A DNA stretch of 64,000 bases from Chloranthus sessilifolius (GCA_021018995.1 CM037593.1:15032088-15096087), one strand, 5' to 3'; counted from the stretch's first letter, positions 1-11,633 are shown. Notes: generated from the letters alone by a model not told the origin. Program-made: numbers and translations.

Positions 1-875
1 TATTCATAGAAACATGAATATTGAGGAAGAGTTGCGTATGATTGGGTTGCTCCATGTTTTAAACAATTGTCGTAGAAATGTAGCCAATCAGGATGTCAGG
101 ATTTGGATTTCACATACAAAAGATATTTTTTATGTGAAATCTTTCTATTCGAGTCTTCATCGGTAGTCAAGGTAGAATCTGAATTAAGTAAAGATCTGGA
201 AGAAAAAGATTCATTCCAAAATCAATTTTTTTGGATAGAATGTTGGTTGGGGTAAAATCCTTACCATCGATCAGCTCAATTGAAGGGGGATGAATTTGAG
301 AAATAGATGTGTTACGCGCCTTCAGAGAGAAGAATCTACAAATCATCTTCTCATCCATTGTTGGGTTGCTAAAAAAGTTTGGAATGTGGTCCTCTAGTAG
401 TTTGGAGTATTGTGGGTGTTTTCGGAATCATGTGTTGATGTCTTAGCTGCTTGGAATGGGGTCAGATTTGAAAGAATTAAGGGGGGATTCTGGAATTTTA
501 TGAATCTTGCTATTATGTGGTCACTTTGGACTGAGAGAAATAGTCGAATTTTTAATTAAAAAAAAATATGTTTCTATGATTCTTAAGGATGTTTGAGATT
601 TGGCTTTAAACTGGATCAAGATTGGATGTCATTCAACGCATGATGAAGATGTAGACTTTATTAATAAATGAGATAGCCTGTGCATATAGTCATTTTTCTC
701 TTGTGTATAGTTGTACTTTCTTGTAGATTTGGCAGATCAGTTGACTTGGGGGTGAGGTTTTTTCGAGTGATGGGTAGTTTTTTTTTAGGTTTGTTTGCTT
801 CTTGCTCGATTTTTCTGGTTTGTATTATTTTTTCAATATAATAAAGGTTATTGGTTATCGATCAAAAAAAAAAAT
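1..875 (+). mobile_element. LINE (L1-type) 3' end fragment
   Basis: From about position 13 a frame reads as the tail of a plant LINE ORF2: DVRIWISHTKDIFYVKSFYSSLH, stop, then in shifted frames INFFGWNVGWGKILTIDQL, RNRCVTRL, NHLLIHCWVAKKVWNVV and, near 500-545, FWNFMNLAIMWSLWTERN. This order matches the zinc-binding RT-associated domain (zf-RVT) at the C-terminus of plant L1 ORF2. Stops and frameshifts show it is dead. The copy ends in TTATCGATC plus an A-run at 865-875, a LINE-type 3' end. The 5' part lies outside the window. No RNase H domain is seen in this fragment. Confidence 0.85.
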
Positions 876-927
876 AATCGAGTTGAGAAGAAGAATCATG
901 AACTGTAAATAAAGTTACCCTTTAAGA

Positions 928-1118
928 CAAGGATCAAAATTTCAGCCGAAATGATCGAAATTTCAATCCAAATTATCGGTTTCGGTCCTCACCAAAACGA
1001 TAATTTGGACCGAAATTTTGGTCATATTTTGTATGGGATTGAAATTATCGGCCAAGATTCAGATTTTCGGTTTCAGTCCCCTTCGAAACCGAAATGAAAC
1101 CCGAAATTTTGATCCTTG
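928..1118. mobile_element. hAT-like MITE, CGAAATTTCGG subfamily
   Basis: The ends are perfect inverted repeats, CAAGGATCAAAATTTC and its complement. They are flanked by near-identical 8-bp duplications, CTTTAAGA (920-927) and CTTTGAGA (1119-1126). The 191-bp body is filled with AAATTTCGG/CCGAAATT-type words on both strands and has no coding capacity. An 8-bp TSD is typical of hAT transposons. The superfamily assignment rests on TSD length and TIR similarity to the transposase-bearing copy at 30254. Confidence 0.85.
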
Positions 1119-1244
1119 CTTTGAGATTAGAAAGAGATTTATGAGGCTGTAACACCCTTCTCAATTAGAAAGAGCTTTCGGCTGCTTACCCAATAGTAAG
1201 CTCTTTGAAGGTAAAGAACGCTTTATGAAGATTCATTATTATTA

Positions 1245-2003
1245 GAGAAATTTACCGGATCGACCCTGTCAGATACACTTTTTCCGTCAGAGATCGTATA
1301 TTTTCACCTTTACCCAAATCGACCAACTTTTAGTCGAGCCATTTTCAGCTAGCACAAAAAGTAAGAAATATCCATTCTTACACTTTTTTTCGTTCTATAT
1401 AGTTTAAAATTTTAAATATTTGCACTTTTTTATATTTATGTGATATGAAATGAGATATATGCCGTCTGATTTGAAGGCCGTAATATAAAAATCGATTGTG
1501 CCAAAAATAGACACGAAAAAAGGCGTTATCGCTTCTTTAAAAAATAAATAAATTCAAACAGTCGATGGCGACTGTCTAAGCAATTGATGGTGACTGTTTA
1601 AATAGTTGATATCGCCTTTTTAAGCAGTTAGTATCGACTGTTTTAAGAGTCGCCATCGATTGTTTAAAGAGTCAGTATCAACTGTTTAAATTTTTTTTTT
1701 TTTTGTTTACAAGGTGATATCGTCTTTTTTTTTTCGTGTCTATCTTTGGTACTATCGATTTTATATTGTGGCCTTCAAATCAGACGGCATAGATCCCATT
1801 TCACATCGCATAAATAAAGAAAAGTGCAAATATTTAAAATTTTAAACAATGTAGAACGAAAAAAAGTATAAGAACGGGTATTTCTAACTTTTTGTGCTAG
1901 CTGAAAATGACTCGCTAAAAGCTAGTCGGTTTGGGTAAAGGTGAAAATATAGGATCTTTGACGGAAAAGTTGTATTTGATAAGGTCAATTTGGTAAATTA
2001 CCC
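1245..2003. mobile_element. Long-TIR Mutator-like MITE with 9-bp TSD
   Basis: Two arms of roughly 290 bp are inverted copies of each other (left from GAGAAATTTACC, right to GGTAAATTACCC). The element is bracketed by a perfect 9-bp direct repeat, TTATTATTA, at 1236-1244 and 2004-2012. Long terminal inverted repeats with 9-bp TSDs are the mark of Mutator-like elements. The centre carries no ORF but a six-unit tandem array (separate entry). Both arms contain the phrase TCAGACGGC/GCCGTCTGA, also seen in other MITEs of this window. The TSD is low-complexity, so its weight is moderate. Confidence 0.75.
1559..1690. repeat. Six-unit 22-bp tandem array inside the Mutator-like element
   Basis: Six consecutive units of 21-23 bp built on CGATGGCGACTGTTTAA fill exactly 132 bp at the centre of the element. 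Units vary (TGATGGTGACTG, TGATATCGCC, TAGTATCGACTG). The fifth carries the core in the opposite orientation (AGTCGCCATCG), so unit cores can pair with each other. Confidence 0.85.
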
Positions 2004-2337
2004 TTATTATTATTTAAAGGATTATATGATGGTATCTTTACTTGCAACCAATAGCTTTTGCAACCATAGATTCTTTCTTTAGTTATTAACTTTTGCAACT
2101 TTTTATATTTTCAAAAAAATTTAGGATGCTTTTTGGATAAAAAGCCACCCTCAAGTTATATATGTTGTCAATGGGCGCCTACTGATGGGTTGATGGATCT
2201 TTCAATGATCACCCACCAATAGAAACATAAAAAAATTTGTCCCGTCCTCTAATTCTTTTCTTCGGTGGACATAAGCCGTAGTAGTATTGCCGTGATTGGG
2301 AGAGGATGAGAAGAGCATACGGGTGGTAGTGTCTGGG

Positions 2338-2583
2338 CAAGGTGTCAAAGTCGGTATCGGTCTATGGATGATCGATACGACTCGATTAATACATATCGGC
2401 CTAGGTTTTAAAAAATGAAAAATAAAAAAATAGAGGTATCGGCTGAAACGGGTACCGTATCGGCCGATACCCGATACGTATTGGCTGATATGGGCTCGTA
2501 TCGGTCGATTCCAATATTGAGTTGAGATACGTATAGGTTTGCCGAGAAATCGATATCGGTATCGGCCGATTTTTTACACTGTG
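2338..2583. mobile_element. hAT-like MITE, TATCGGCCGATA subfamily (decayed ends)
   Basis: It begins CAAGGTGTCAAAGTCGGTATCGG and ends CGGTATCGGCCGATTTTTTACACTGTG. The interior is a patchwork of CGATAC, GTATCGG and CCGATAC words in both orientations. The left end matches the better-preserved copies at 5278 and 61805. The right end is eroded and no convincing 8-bp TSD is visible. Confidence 0.65.
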
Positions 2584-2849
2584 TGGGGGTGCAAAAGTAG
2601 TGGTTGGTTGGTGAGGGTGGAGAAGATGGTGGATGTGTGGTGGAAGCATAGTGGTGAGTCATGCTAGTGGTGGTAAAAGAAGAAAAAAAAGAGCAAAACC
2701 TATTTTTGCAACCTAAAAAGGTTCCACATGTGCCAGATAATAGTAAAGAAAGAATCTCTGGTTGCTATTATGTGCCACATAATAGCAAAGAATCTCTGGT
2801 TGCAAATAACAGTACCCTTCTTGATATTTTTCTATGATAAAATCAGAAA

Positions 2850-3270
2850 GGTTATAATGATGGACTAGGTCTTCGCAACTGATGGTGGAAGTTCCACCGG
2901 TAACACTTGACTTGAGATGGAGATCATTTTTCATCTCAATCTTTTGAACATCAGATCTTGAGATCATGTCCCAAATATCAAACGGTTAGATGTTGATTCC
3001 GCGTGACACATATAACCTGAGAACATTTCTCATGGTGTACCATGATCAAGATCACTTTTGGAGATGTGCCTCATATGAAACCAACATCTGACTATCTGAT
3101 ATGTGAGTCATGATCTCAAGATCTATTGTGTAATAGATTGGGCCCAAAATGATCTCGATCGTCTATTCAATGCAATCAATGATATTACCGGTGGAGCCAT
3201 CAATTGGGGAGATCGAATCGTCCCAATCTATCACACAATATATAGTGGGGAAGTGGGGACTGACTCTTCT
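2850..3270. mobile_element. Long-TIR MITE of the ATGATCTCAAGATCTATTGTG family
   Basis: The left arm (TGATGGTGG...TTCCACCGGTAACA...GATCTTGAGATCATG) is answered by an inverted right arm (CATGATCTCAAGATCTATTGTG...TACCGGTGGAGCCATCA). The arms are about 190 bp each with a short spacer near 3040. No coding capacity is seen. This is the commonest MITE type in the window (other copies at 8580, 9517, 16000-16520, 20930 and 24950). A TSD was not resolved. Confidence 0.7.
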
Positions 3271-3791
3271 CGTTCTATGGTTGAAAATGAAATATCCCTT
3301 TCATCATCTACTTTAGTGCTATTTTTATTATGACTAATACACCTTGTCCAAATCAAATGTCATATCATCTGAATTGAACTGGACAACTGATCTGGACTGA
3401 ATTGGTCACCCGACCAGCGTGGTCTGTGGTTCAGTTTTAAAACATTGACCCACTTTTGTCCTTCTTGTAGGGCAGGGTGGCTTTATTTGCAGCCCACAAA
3501 ACTTCAGGACCAACCCACATTTAGGTTGTAGTGAAAGATTTGCAAGTCACAAAGAGCATGATTCATGGCAGGTTAAACCCCGTTATCCCCGCGCCATCTA
3601 CGATTATATGTATCATTTATTTGATGCAATTTCCTCGGCCTACATTTTGACAAAGTTTTGCTTATGACATTAGAGGCTCGTAAGCCATCTATTCTAACGG
3701 GTTACGTGCCAATCAAACCCAGTTAGAAAGATTTCGAACCTGGGCTGTATTTAAAGACTTGTAAGAAAAAAATAAATAAGGGTATATTTTA

Positions 3792-4185
3792 TGGGAGCCA
3801 TTACTTCATTTTTCAAGTGATTGCACTGAATTTAAAGAAAGACTTGATATTTTAGAGACATGTGATATGTAAAAATGCAATATGGCCGTCTGATTTGAAG
3901 TTCATGATCAATAGATCTCTAGTACATAAAATTGGAGCAAAACACAATACTTGTCATATGATCTATTGTAGTCTATGGAATTATATAATAGCCTTTGATT
4001 CCATTTAATCAAATAATGAAAATTATATTTTATTCTAATCTTTTGTAATTGATATCTTTAAATCATGAATTTAAAATCAAACAGTTTAGATGGTGTTTTC
4101 ACATAATAGAGGTGGCCAAACTTGCAAGTCTTTCTTTTAAATTTGGTGTAATCACTTAAACAACGTGTGCAAGTAATGGCTCCCA
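3792..4185. mobile_element. MITE with TGGGAGCCATTACTT ends
   Basis: Terminal inverted repeats TGGGAGCCATTACTT and AAGTAATGGCTCCCA are continued inward by inverted matches (GACTTG, CCGTCTGATTTGAAG). Flanks show a direct repeat TATTTTA at 3785-3791 and 4186-4192. Internal DNA is non-coding. A second, left-truncated copy lies at 20555-20906. Confidence 0.75.
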
Positions 4186-4709
4186 TATTTTATTGGTAAC
4201 TTACAAATTTTTAAAAGTGGTTGCATTGAAAGGTTTGTGGGCTACAAATAAAGGCACCTTTACTACCGAAGAAACGGAGTGGACACAACCTATCTTGCAC
4301 AACCTGGTGCACACTATGAAAGCACTGTGTTTGTTCTTATCAAGACAATTGGCCCACACGTGGCAATCAAACTTGACCTCCCTCACATGTATCTACCTAT
4401 AGAAAGAGGGCCTAAACCTAAAAGAAAATTAATTCATTTCAATAATTGAAAAGACTGGGCATTCATGCCTCTCAATAATTCCATACCCTTGTCTCCTCTT
4501 ACATTTAAAAAACTAAGGCAACTGGCAACGATAAGATTCAAGTGCTCCAAGTCTACTGGTTTTTGATTGATTTGTTTACTTCCGTTTTTATGCATCCACT
4601 GGCCCCTTCAGAAATATTCCTAACTATTTTTTTTCTATTTTTTTCCTTTTTTTATAGTTTTTTTAGCCTTCAAGCGAGTGAAAATTACCCGGATTCATGA
4701 TTTTAAATA

Positions 4710-5138
4710 GGCTTGTGTTACTACCAGTACCTCACCGCATTATGTTACACCCCACCTCACTTATATACATTAAAAATACATTGACTATTTTAAATCAAAT
4801 GATGGAGATCATTTTTCGTCTCAGCTTTTCATGCAATAGATCTTGAGCTGATAGGCTTACTATCTGACAATTAGATGTGGATTTCACATGACACACATCT
4901 CAAAAAGTGAGCTAGCTCAGTGTACCATCAAATGTGGTTCGCATTCATTTTTTAGGATTTGTGTCACGTGGGATCAACATCTGACCATCTGATAGTAGGC
5001 CCATGATCTCAATATCTATTGTGTGGAAGATTGAGCCGAAAAATGATCTCCATCGTCCGATTTAAAGCAATCAACAAATTGTTTCCTTGTTTAAGTGAGG
5101 TGGCTGTAATATAAAGTGGTGTGGTAGTAACACCAACC
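4710..5138. mobile_element. MITE with GGTTGGTGTTACTACC-type ends and 8-bp TSD
   Basis: The left end GGCTTGTGTTACTACC pairs with the right end (complement GGTTGGTGTTACTACC). A perfect TTTAAATA repeat flanks both sides (4702-4709, 5139-5146). The body contains the inverted CAATAGATCTTGAG...CTCAATATCTATTG pair and ATGGAGATCATTTTTCGTC, linking it to the family at 2850 though the outermost ends differ. It is followed directly by a scrap of TATCGG-type hAT MITE at 5150-5215. Confidence 0.75.
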
Positions 5139-5277
5139 TTTAAATATCGGTCATACCCGAAAATCAGCCGATATGTATCGGGTTAGGACCCTCCGATACC
5201 ATATACACGCCTGATTTGAATACAGTCAAATATGTATGGCACATCAACCCACTCTTACTATTATATAATCGCATAAG

Positions 5278-5553
5278 CAAGGTATTAAAATGGGTATCAG
5301 TCTCTGATATCAGTTTGTTGGAGGCCGATACGTATTAGCCGATACATATCGGTTGATACAAATACGTATTAGTCAATAAAAAAAAAAAGTCTCGATGGAA
5401 ATCGAGACGTATCGGCTGATACCCGATACGATCCCGTATCGGCCCACACGTAACAGCGATACCGATACGCCAAACTGATACATATCGGACCAATATATAT
5501 CGGTTTGACCAAAAACTGATATGTATCGGTATCGGCCGATTATTGATACCTTG
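5278..5553. mobile_element. hAT-like MITE, TATCGGCCGATA subfamily
   Basis: The ends CAAGGTATTAAAATGG and ATTATTGATACCTTG are inverted repeats. They are flanked by CGCATAAG (5270-5277) and CGCATAGG (5554-5561), an 8-bp TSD with one mismatch. The 276-bp interior is dominated by GATACGTATCGG and CGGCCGATAC words, many self-complementary. ORFs crossing it are by-products of the repeat. Confidence 0.9.
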
Positions 5554-5561
5554 CGCATAGG

Positions 5562-6015
5562 ATAGCTTCTTGTAATGGAATGCCTAAATTGTAAATCACA
5601 CTAGTTTAGGAAAGTGTTAGCATATTATATCATTTATGAAAGTTTTAGAATAGAAAAAGGATTAACACATTTTTCAAGGTCGCCAAAATTTCATTTAGTC
5701 AATGTGGGAGGGAAAGGGTGATTTGAAATTATGAAAAAAGTTCTCAAAAAGCCATTCAATCAACTTATATGAGAAACATTTATAATTAAAATTGTAAAAA
5801 TATTCTTTTACAAAGTGTCATGTAATATAAATGATATTGTGTATTAAATAGAAAGAAGAGTGATTTCGTAATTTCAATTATAAATATTCTTACACGTTGA
5901 TCTTCTTATTCGAAACCTAAAAAATTGTGATGATCTCATTATTTTTTTATCAAAGTTTATAAACTAAGTAAGCTAAAACCTTTTACAAATAATCTTTATT
6001 TTCTAAACAGCCTAA
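5562..6015. other. AT-rich spacer, no feature recognised
   Basis: No coding frame, RNA gene or element boundary is recognisable here. The stretch is AT-rich with scattered short direct repeats and ends at the TAA that flanks the Harbinger-like element. Confidence 0.5.
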
Positions 6016-6284
6016 GGCCCTATTTAATAGCAATGAAACTCCAAAGAGGAAATAAAATCAATTTCTTAGTTGATTTCCTGATAAATGATTTCTTCTATAA
6101 ATGAATTTTTCACTGTTTGATTAGTGTGTTTGAAAAATGAATTTCATTGGAAATTGATTTCTCTTGTTTAATTAGTATCTTTAAAAATAAATTTGAGAAT
6201 TAGTTTTTAAGTTTTGATCATTTATTATTAAAATTATAATTAAAGTGAAATATTAATCAATAATTTTTTTAATGATATTCTATT

Positions 6285-6532
6285 TATAGTGCGAAATTTC
6301 GCCGAAATTCGGCGAAATTTCGCGAAATGGAGGTCAAACGAAAATTTCGGGAAAATTTCGATTTTCGGTATTTTTCGGTAAATTTTTTTAAAATATTTAA
6401 AAAAATATTAAAAAAATATTTTTAATCTCCGAAACTTTCCCGAAATTTTTCCGAAAAGTATCGAAATTAATCCGAAATGTACCGAAAGGACCCCCCACCG
6501 AAAAATTCCCGAAAACGAAATTTGTCACTATG
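6285..6532. mobile_element. hAT-like MITE, CGAAATTTCG subfamily, nested in the Harbinger-like element
   Basis: The left end TATAGTGCGAAATTTCG (with a small internal loss) pairs with the right end CGAAATTTGTCACTATG. Flanks ATTCTATT (6277-6284) and ATTATATT (6533-6540) are an 8-bp TSD with one mismatch. The body is CGAAATTTCG, GGAAAATTTCG, TTTTTCGG and complementary CCGAAA words around an AT-rich core. It closely resembles the 12912-13206 copy. Confidence 0.85.
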
Positions 6533-6589
6533 ATTATATTACGTTATAAATTAATATCATAGTAATTATTATTTATTATTAAGTTACAT

Positions 6590-8050
6590 AAATAAGAGTT
6601 TGAAAAGTTAAACTCAAATAAAAAGTCAAACTTTGACCAAACTTAAAATTTTGATAAAAAAATATGTAAAGTTAAATAATAAAGTTGTAAATGTTAGTAT
6701 CTAATGTAAGTTTATACGTTAAAATGGAATGAAATTTTTATAAAAGTCAAACTTTGACAATTTCAACTTTGACCAAGAGAAAATTTTGCAATATACCAAC
6801 AAGTTACAAAAGTCCAACTGCAAATTAATATAACAATATTCATATACACTGTTAGGTTACACTAGTCAAAATTTGATCAAATATCGAATTTTAATAAAAG
6901 TCAAACTTTGATCAAACGTAAAACTTTGATTAATAAAAAATTTTAAGACTAAAATACAAAATTATATAGTAAATGCTAGTATGTAGTATAAGATTACATG
7001 TCGAAACAAAATTCAATTTTTAAACTTCAAAGAAAGTTCAATTTTTTTAAAAAGTCAAACTTTGACAAAATTTTTTAACTTTGACCAATAAAAAATTCGA
7101 TAATCTACCGTCAACTTACAAATTAATATAACAGTATTCGTATCCATCGCTGGATTACACTAGTAAAAAATTTGACTAAATATCAACTTAAAAAAAAGTC
7201 AAACTTTGATCAAATGTAAAAAAAAGTAAAATAAAATATGGTAATGTACTATAAAGTAATAAATTAAAAAAATAATAATCTTATTGGGGATACAGAAGTT
7301 TAAAAAAATTAAATTATTTTAAAAGTCAAAGTTTGACCAAATATCAAACTTTGACCGATAAAAATTTACATTACCAAAATACAAATAATAACAGTAATAA
7401 TCACTATCAATTATCAAGATACACTTCTCAAATTTTGATTACAGTTAAAATTTGAATAAAAGTCAAACTTTGACCAATAAAAATGAGTCAATGTATTTTC
7501 AATTTATAAATTAAAATAATGATAAATATTTTTAATTATAATATTTCACTAATAAAAATATATAACATTTTATAGAAAATCGAACTTTGACCAAAAGTCA
7601 AACTTTGACAAAAAAAAATTGCACTAATACGGTATAAATTTATGTAGTAGTAGACTCCAGCTATAAGCAAGTTTTGAGTTTGACTAAAAATAAATTTTGT
7701 ATAAAAGTTAAAGTTTGACTAAATTGTATTAGTCAAACTAATGACTAATACAATTGAGAATCTAATATACATCAATGCGGCAATATCATTTTTTCGCCAT
7801 CAAATTATTGGAGCTAAAGTTTAATAAAAGTAAAGTTTTAATTAAAAGTTAAAGTTTAACCTTAAAGTCAATCTTTGACTTCTAAAAATTTGATAATATA
7901 TTACTAACTTACAACTTATTATCATGTTTCAGTAGTTAAAGTTTGATCAAAAGTCAAAACTTTATATAACTTATAAATCCAATTAAAGTTTGATTAAAAT
8001 GTAAAATTTGACCAAAGTCAAATATTAGCTGAAAAGAGTGTGATATAGAT
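6590..8050. repeat. Degenerate GTCAAACTTTGAC array
   Basis: AAGTCAAACTTTGACCAA-type words recur at about 6632, 6754, 6899, 7054, 7198, 7325, 7462, 7588 and 7705, spaced roughly 120-155 bp. Longer phrases (AAATTAATATAACA...GGTTACACTAGT near 6822, and its match near 7125) recur at about 300 bp. The motif is close to self-complementary, so it appears on both strands. No ORF runs through it. Confidence 0.8.
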
Positions 8051-8579
8051 AATGTTGTGGTCATAGTGATCGTGTTGGTATGATGGTCATAGAAATTGAA
8101 GTTACTGTTTAATAGTCAAAAAATAATTTTTTGTCTTTTGGCTTTTTACAAGTAACTTTAGATTTGCAATAACAAAAAATTATTATTTTGTCATTAAGAA
8201 ACTCAATTTTAACCACTTAAAAAGTTGAAATGATTTCCTCTTAAAATAATTTGATGTATGAAAATTCAATTTCCATGCGGAGCGACTTAATTTCATTTTC
8301 ATCTCCTTAAATAGCTATCAAACTGTATCAATTAGAAACTAAATTTCATTTCCACAATAAAATTATATTTCCATGTCATCAAATAAGGCCTAAACGTATA
8401 TTCATTTTTAATAGCCTAGATAGAATACAAGGAAAGAACCTAAATGAGACACAACATCTACTCGCATCTCTAATTTAAAATTATATATAGAACAATTAAA
8501 TAATTTTTTATTTCTTTTATAAATATGAGATCGGTTTATGCACTGAACATTCTGTCTTTGCTAACATTCGGTCTTCGCT

Positions 8580-8925
8580 AGTGATGGTTCCACCATTAAC
8601 ACCGCTGACTATCTTAAATTAAATGATGGTGATCATTTTTTATCCTAATTTTTCATAGGGATACCATGGATAGATCTTGAGATCATGCCCACATATCGAA
8701 GGATTGGATGTTAATTTCATGTGGTATACATCTCCAATGTAATTGTAGTCATGACATAATATGAGAAGAGCTCTTAGATCACTTGGAATCAACATCTAAC
8801 TGCCATGGTCTAAAATTTATTGTGTGAAAGATTGGGAGGAAAAACAATTTTCATTTTCCAATTCAAAGCAATAATGGGTGAAATCATTAATTGGGAAGAC
8901 CAAATTTTGAATTGCAAACACGTGT
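8580..8925. mobile_element. Long-TIR MITE of the ATGATCTCAAGATCTATTGTG family
   Basis: The left arm (AGTGATGGTTCCACCATTAACACC...GATCTTGAGATCATGCCC) and the inverted right arm (ATTTATTGTGTGAAAGATTGGGA...CAAAGCAATAATGGGTGAAATCATTAATTGG) match the 2850 copy in order and length. No coding capacity. TSD not resolved. Confidence 0.65.
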
Positions 8926-9191
8926 ACCTATTAAATATTTCCAACATTATTTGTAAGTGACCAAGCACAACTTTTCTGACGACACCTCAAAGAAAGAGAC
9001 TGATTCTACAGTCCTTAGAAGGTTTCTTCCACAGATTTTACAGTCCTTGGAATCTGCGCAAGAAAGTCTTGTCCAGGCTTCAACGGTCAAAAGTGATGCA
9101 TATGTAATAATGCCTCTACTGCTCCCATTAATTCTACGTAAAACCAACCAAGTAATGAGATTAAACTTTAGCATCCCCAATGCCTTACAGC

Positions 9192-9392
9192 TATGGATTA
9201 AAATATCGTCCGATATCGATACGTATCAGTATCGGACATGGATAATATATTTAATATATTGTTTGATATATTCAATTGTATGATATGTATCGAACAAGAC
9301 ATTTAATGTATCGTTCGATACGGATCGATACCAATACGTGCTAGTTTTCCGGTCAAACGATATGTACCGATTTTCCGACATTTTGATCCATG
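9192..9392. mobile_element. hAT-like MITE, ATCGTCCGATA subfamily
   Basis: The ends TATGGATTAAAATATCG and CGACATTTTGATCCATG are inverted repeats. The interior carries CGTCCGATATCGATACG, TATCGGAC and ACCGATTTTCCG words. Flanking 8-mers CTTACAGC and CTTATAAT agree only partly, so the TSD is decayed. It is a close relative of the better-preserved insertion at 57180-57409. Confidence 0.75.
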
Positions 9393-9516
9393 CTTATAAT
9401 TACTTCTTAACCTTTTTATTGGCCATCAAGATAACCATTTCAGAGATCGACTCTCGTCACATCAACCTATTATCAATGGACAATAGGGTTCCTTTATTCT
9501 CACCCACCGAACCTTT

Positions 9517-9838
9517 GAGGGCACCTAATATTGCTACTTTGAATCAAACGATGGAGATTATTTTTTGTTCCAATCTTCCACAAAATCGATCTTGAGATAA
9601 AGGGCGTACCATCATATGAGCAGTTATATTCCACAAGACACATATTCCAAAGAGTGACTTAAAAATCGAGTTTGGGCATATTATTAGGCGATCAATTTTT
9701 TATTTCACATAATTTTCTGGTCACTTTTTGAGATTTGAGTTCCATAGAAAGAAAATTTGATCATTTGGAAGGTTGGGACAAAAATGATCTCAATCTTTTG
9801 ATTCAAACTAGTCAATGGATTTCCGCATTGGTGCCCTC
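9517..9838. mobile_element. MITE with GAGGGCACC ends
   Basis: The left end GAGGGCACCTAATATTGCTAC and right end GCATTGGTGCCCTC are inverted. The arms then share TTTGAATCAAACGATGGAGAT...TTTTGTTCCAATCTT with the inverted right arm. A second, partial copy ends GGTGCCCTC near 16520. It belongs to the same broad family as 2850 and 8580. Confidence 0.7.
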
Positions 9839-10108
9839 ACAAGTCTACCCTTATGAATATTAAGAATAGCAATTCATGATTAGATCATGTCAAAAGCAGA
9901 TTTGCACGAATTTCAGTGTCCTTGTTCAGCTTTTGAGAGGATTAATGAGTTAAAACGCTTTTTATAAGCAATAATAGTCTTAGAATGCTGGGGATGACCC
10001 ATTAATTCAATATTTTGTACACTCAAATTAAATCTAGTCTTCCAATGGTCACACCATCAAGAACATGAGACCACCATTACACACCAAGATTTCTTATCCC
10101 AAACCCAC

Positions 10109-10117
10109 CTATAAATC
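10109..10117 (+). promoter_or_regulatory. Candidate TATA box of the HMA gene
   Basis: CTATAAATC sits in a C-rich stretch about 590 bp upstream of the start codon. The following leader would be about 560 nt and includes a 17-T run. This is a plausible but unproven core promoter. The 9845-10108 flank is AT-rich with no recognised feature. Confidence 0.35.
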
Positions 10118-10706
10118 TCATCTTTCTCCCAAGTTTCTTCATTGGTTCATGTGATTGCTTTTTTTTTTTTTTTTTTTGAGAGAGAGGAAAGCCTAATCCT
10201 TTAGTTAAGTTGCGGTGATTGCTATATCATTCTTTCTCCAGTGTATTTTGATATTTTATTAGGTTTTCTTATAGCATTTAGTCACATGGGGAAGATGACC
10301 AGCTTACCTATTTGGCCATTTTTTAAGGTGTCAATGGTTCTTGCTTTAGCTGTTAAAGTCACATGGGTATTTATATATATCCATTTTAGGTCTTATGACA
10401 GCTGAAGCTTCTCATTTGAAGAAGAGACTCTTTGTTTAAACATTGGTATTAGATTAGATCACCGCCATTATCATCATCATCACCATCTTTGAGCACATTG
10501 AAAACTGGGTCTTAATTTTCCAAATAGGCTTTCTACTAATGGCCACCTTCTTGACTTCTCTCTCATAATTTCTAATTTTTTGAGCAGTTTATCATATCGG
10601 GAAGCTTCCTTATATGGGTTGTTTGACAGATGGTTCAGATATCCGTGTCTGAGGGTTTGTGGTTCTTTTAAGGTGTTTTTTTTGTAGTAGTTTAGAAGTT
10701 GGTCAG

Positions 10707-10919
10707 ATGGGAAAGCTGAGTCTTGGCAGGGTGTTGGATTGCTTTTGTCTTTCTTCTTGCTCAAGTTCTTGTTTTTGCATCAACACTTTGGAAATAGAAG
10801 ATGATGTTGAGAATGATAGAAGGGCATTGATCAGTGGTGAAGGCAATCAGATGGTCAGAATTAGGGATATTGTTGATGTTGATGAAAACCAGACATTGGC
10901 CTTTCAGCTAAAGCCCAAG
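10707..10919 (+). CDS. HMA gene exon 1
   Basis: This exon holds 71 codons from ATG at 10707 to AAG before the donor gtgaag. The chosen ATG is the first in frame that gives the conserved MGKLSLGRVLDCFCLSS start. The open frame continues a short way into the intron, which explains a longer apparent ORF ending at 10958. Confidence 0.9.
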
Positions 10920-11569
10920 GTGAAGTACTTACTGCAATACTATATACTATACAGTTAACTTTATGTAGCCTGAGAAATAATAGCCAAATGCACCACAATT
11001 ATTGTACTCCATGCTTTACCACAACCTTACCACAACTCTCTAGTTTTCATGATAATCGCCTCATCGGTCAAAATCTTGGATGTCAGGTACTTAGCTCCAA
11101 AACTAATACATATCAGACCATACCTATCAGTTATGTATCAGTCGATACATACCGATATATGGTGACCTCCGAAACCGAGACATATCTGATGACACGGACA
11201 ATGTTGTCGGGAATTTTGAGCCATAGACATGATATTAATAGAGAATATATTTTAAGATTGAGAGAAAGATACACATCTATTAGATATCTTTTTGGATGGT
11301 CTATAGCAGCATTCTTGAAGTCCTGCGATATTGTTGACACTTCAATCAGCCACCCACCCGATTTTAGAGCTATGATCCATCCAAGAGGTGGACGGTCCCG
11401 ATTGATTGGCATCGGCTTGATAAGTCCAGCATAGTTTAAAATATAATGCATGCCACCACCGAAACTTGCCGTAGTATCAATATCTAACATCATCTAATTA
11501 CTTCATATATTTTTAATCAAAAATTTGAAGCCAATAAGAAGCAGAACTTAAGAAACACTCATTTGATCA

Positions 11570-11633
<64 letters not shown>

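Larger units (their letters stand above)
6016..8390. mobile_element. PIF/Harbinger-like non-autonomous element (2.4 kb)
   Basis: The ends GGCCCTATTTAATA and (complement of) TGATTTGATAAGGCC-like sequence form inverted repeats GGCCYTATTTRAT. They are flanked by TAA on both sides (6013-6015, 8391-8393), the 3-bp TSD typical of PIF/Harbinger and Tourist elements. Subterminal inverted matches continue inward (GAAACT...ATTTC...GATTTCC against GGAAATCA-type words at 8200-8380). The interior has no transposase frame. It consists of a degenerate GTCAAACTTTGAC array and one nested hAT-like MITE (6285-6532). Confidence 0.75.

Noticed and set aside
2401..2662. Two 80-codon frames on the minus strand
   Set aside because: Generated by the TATCGG-rich MITE at 2338-2583.
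10988..11493. 148- and 120-codon frames on opposite strands
   Set aside because: Both lie inside intron 1 of the HMA gene and cross a TATCGG MITE fragment; no family resemblance.
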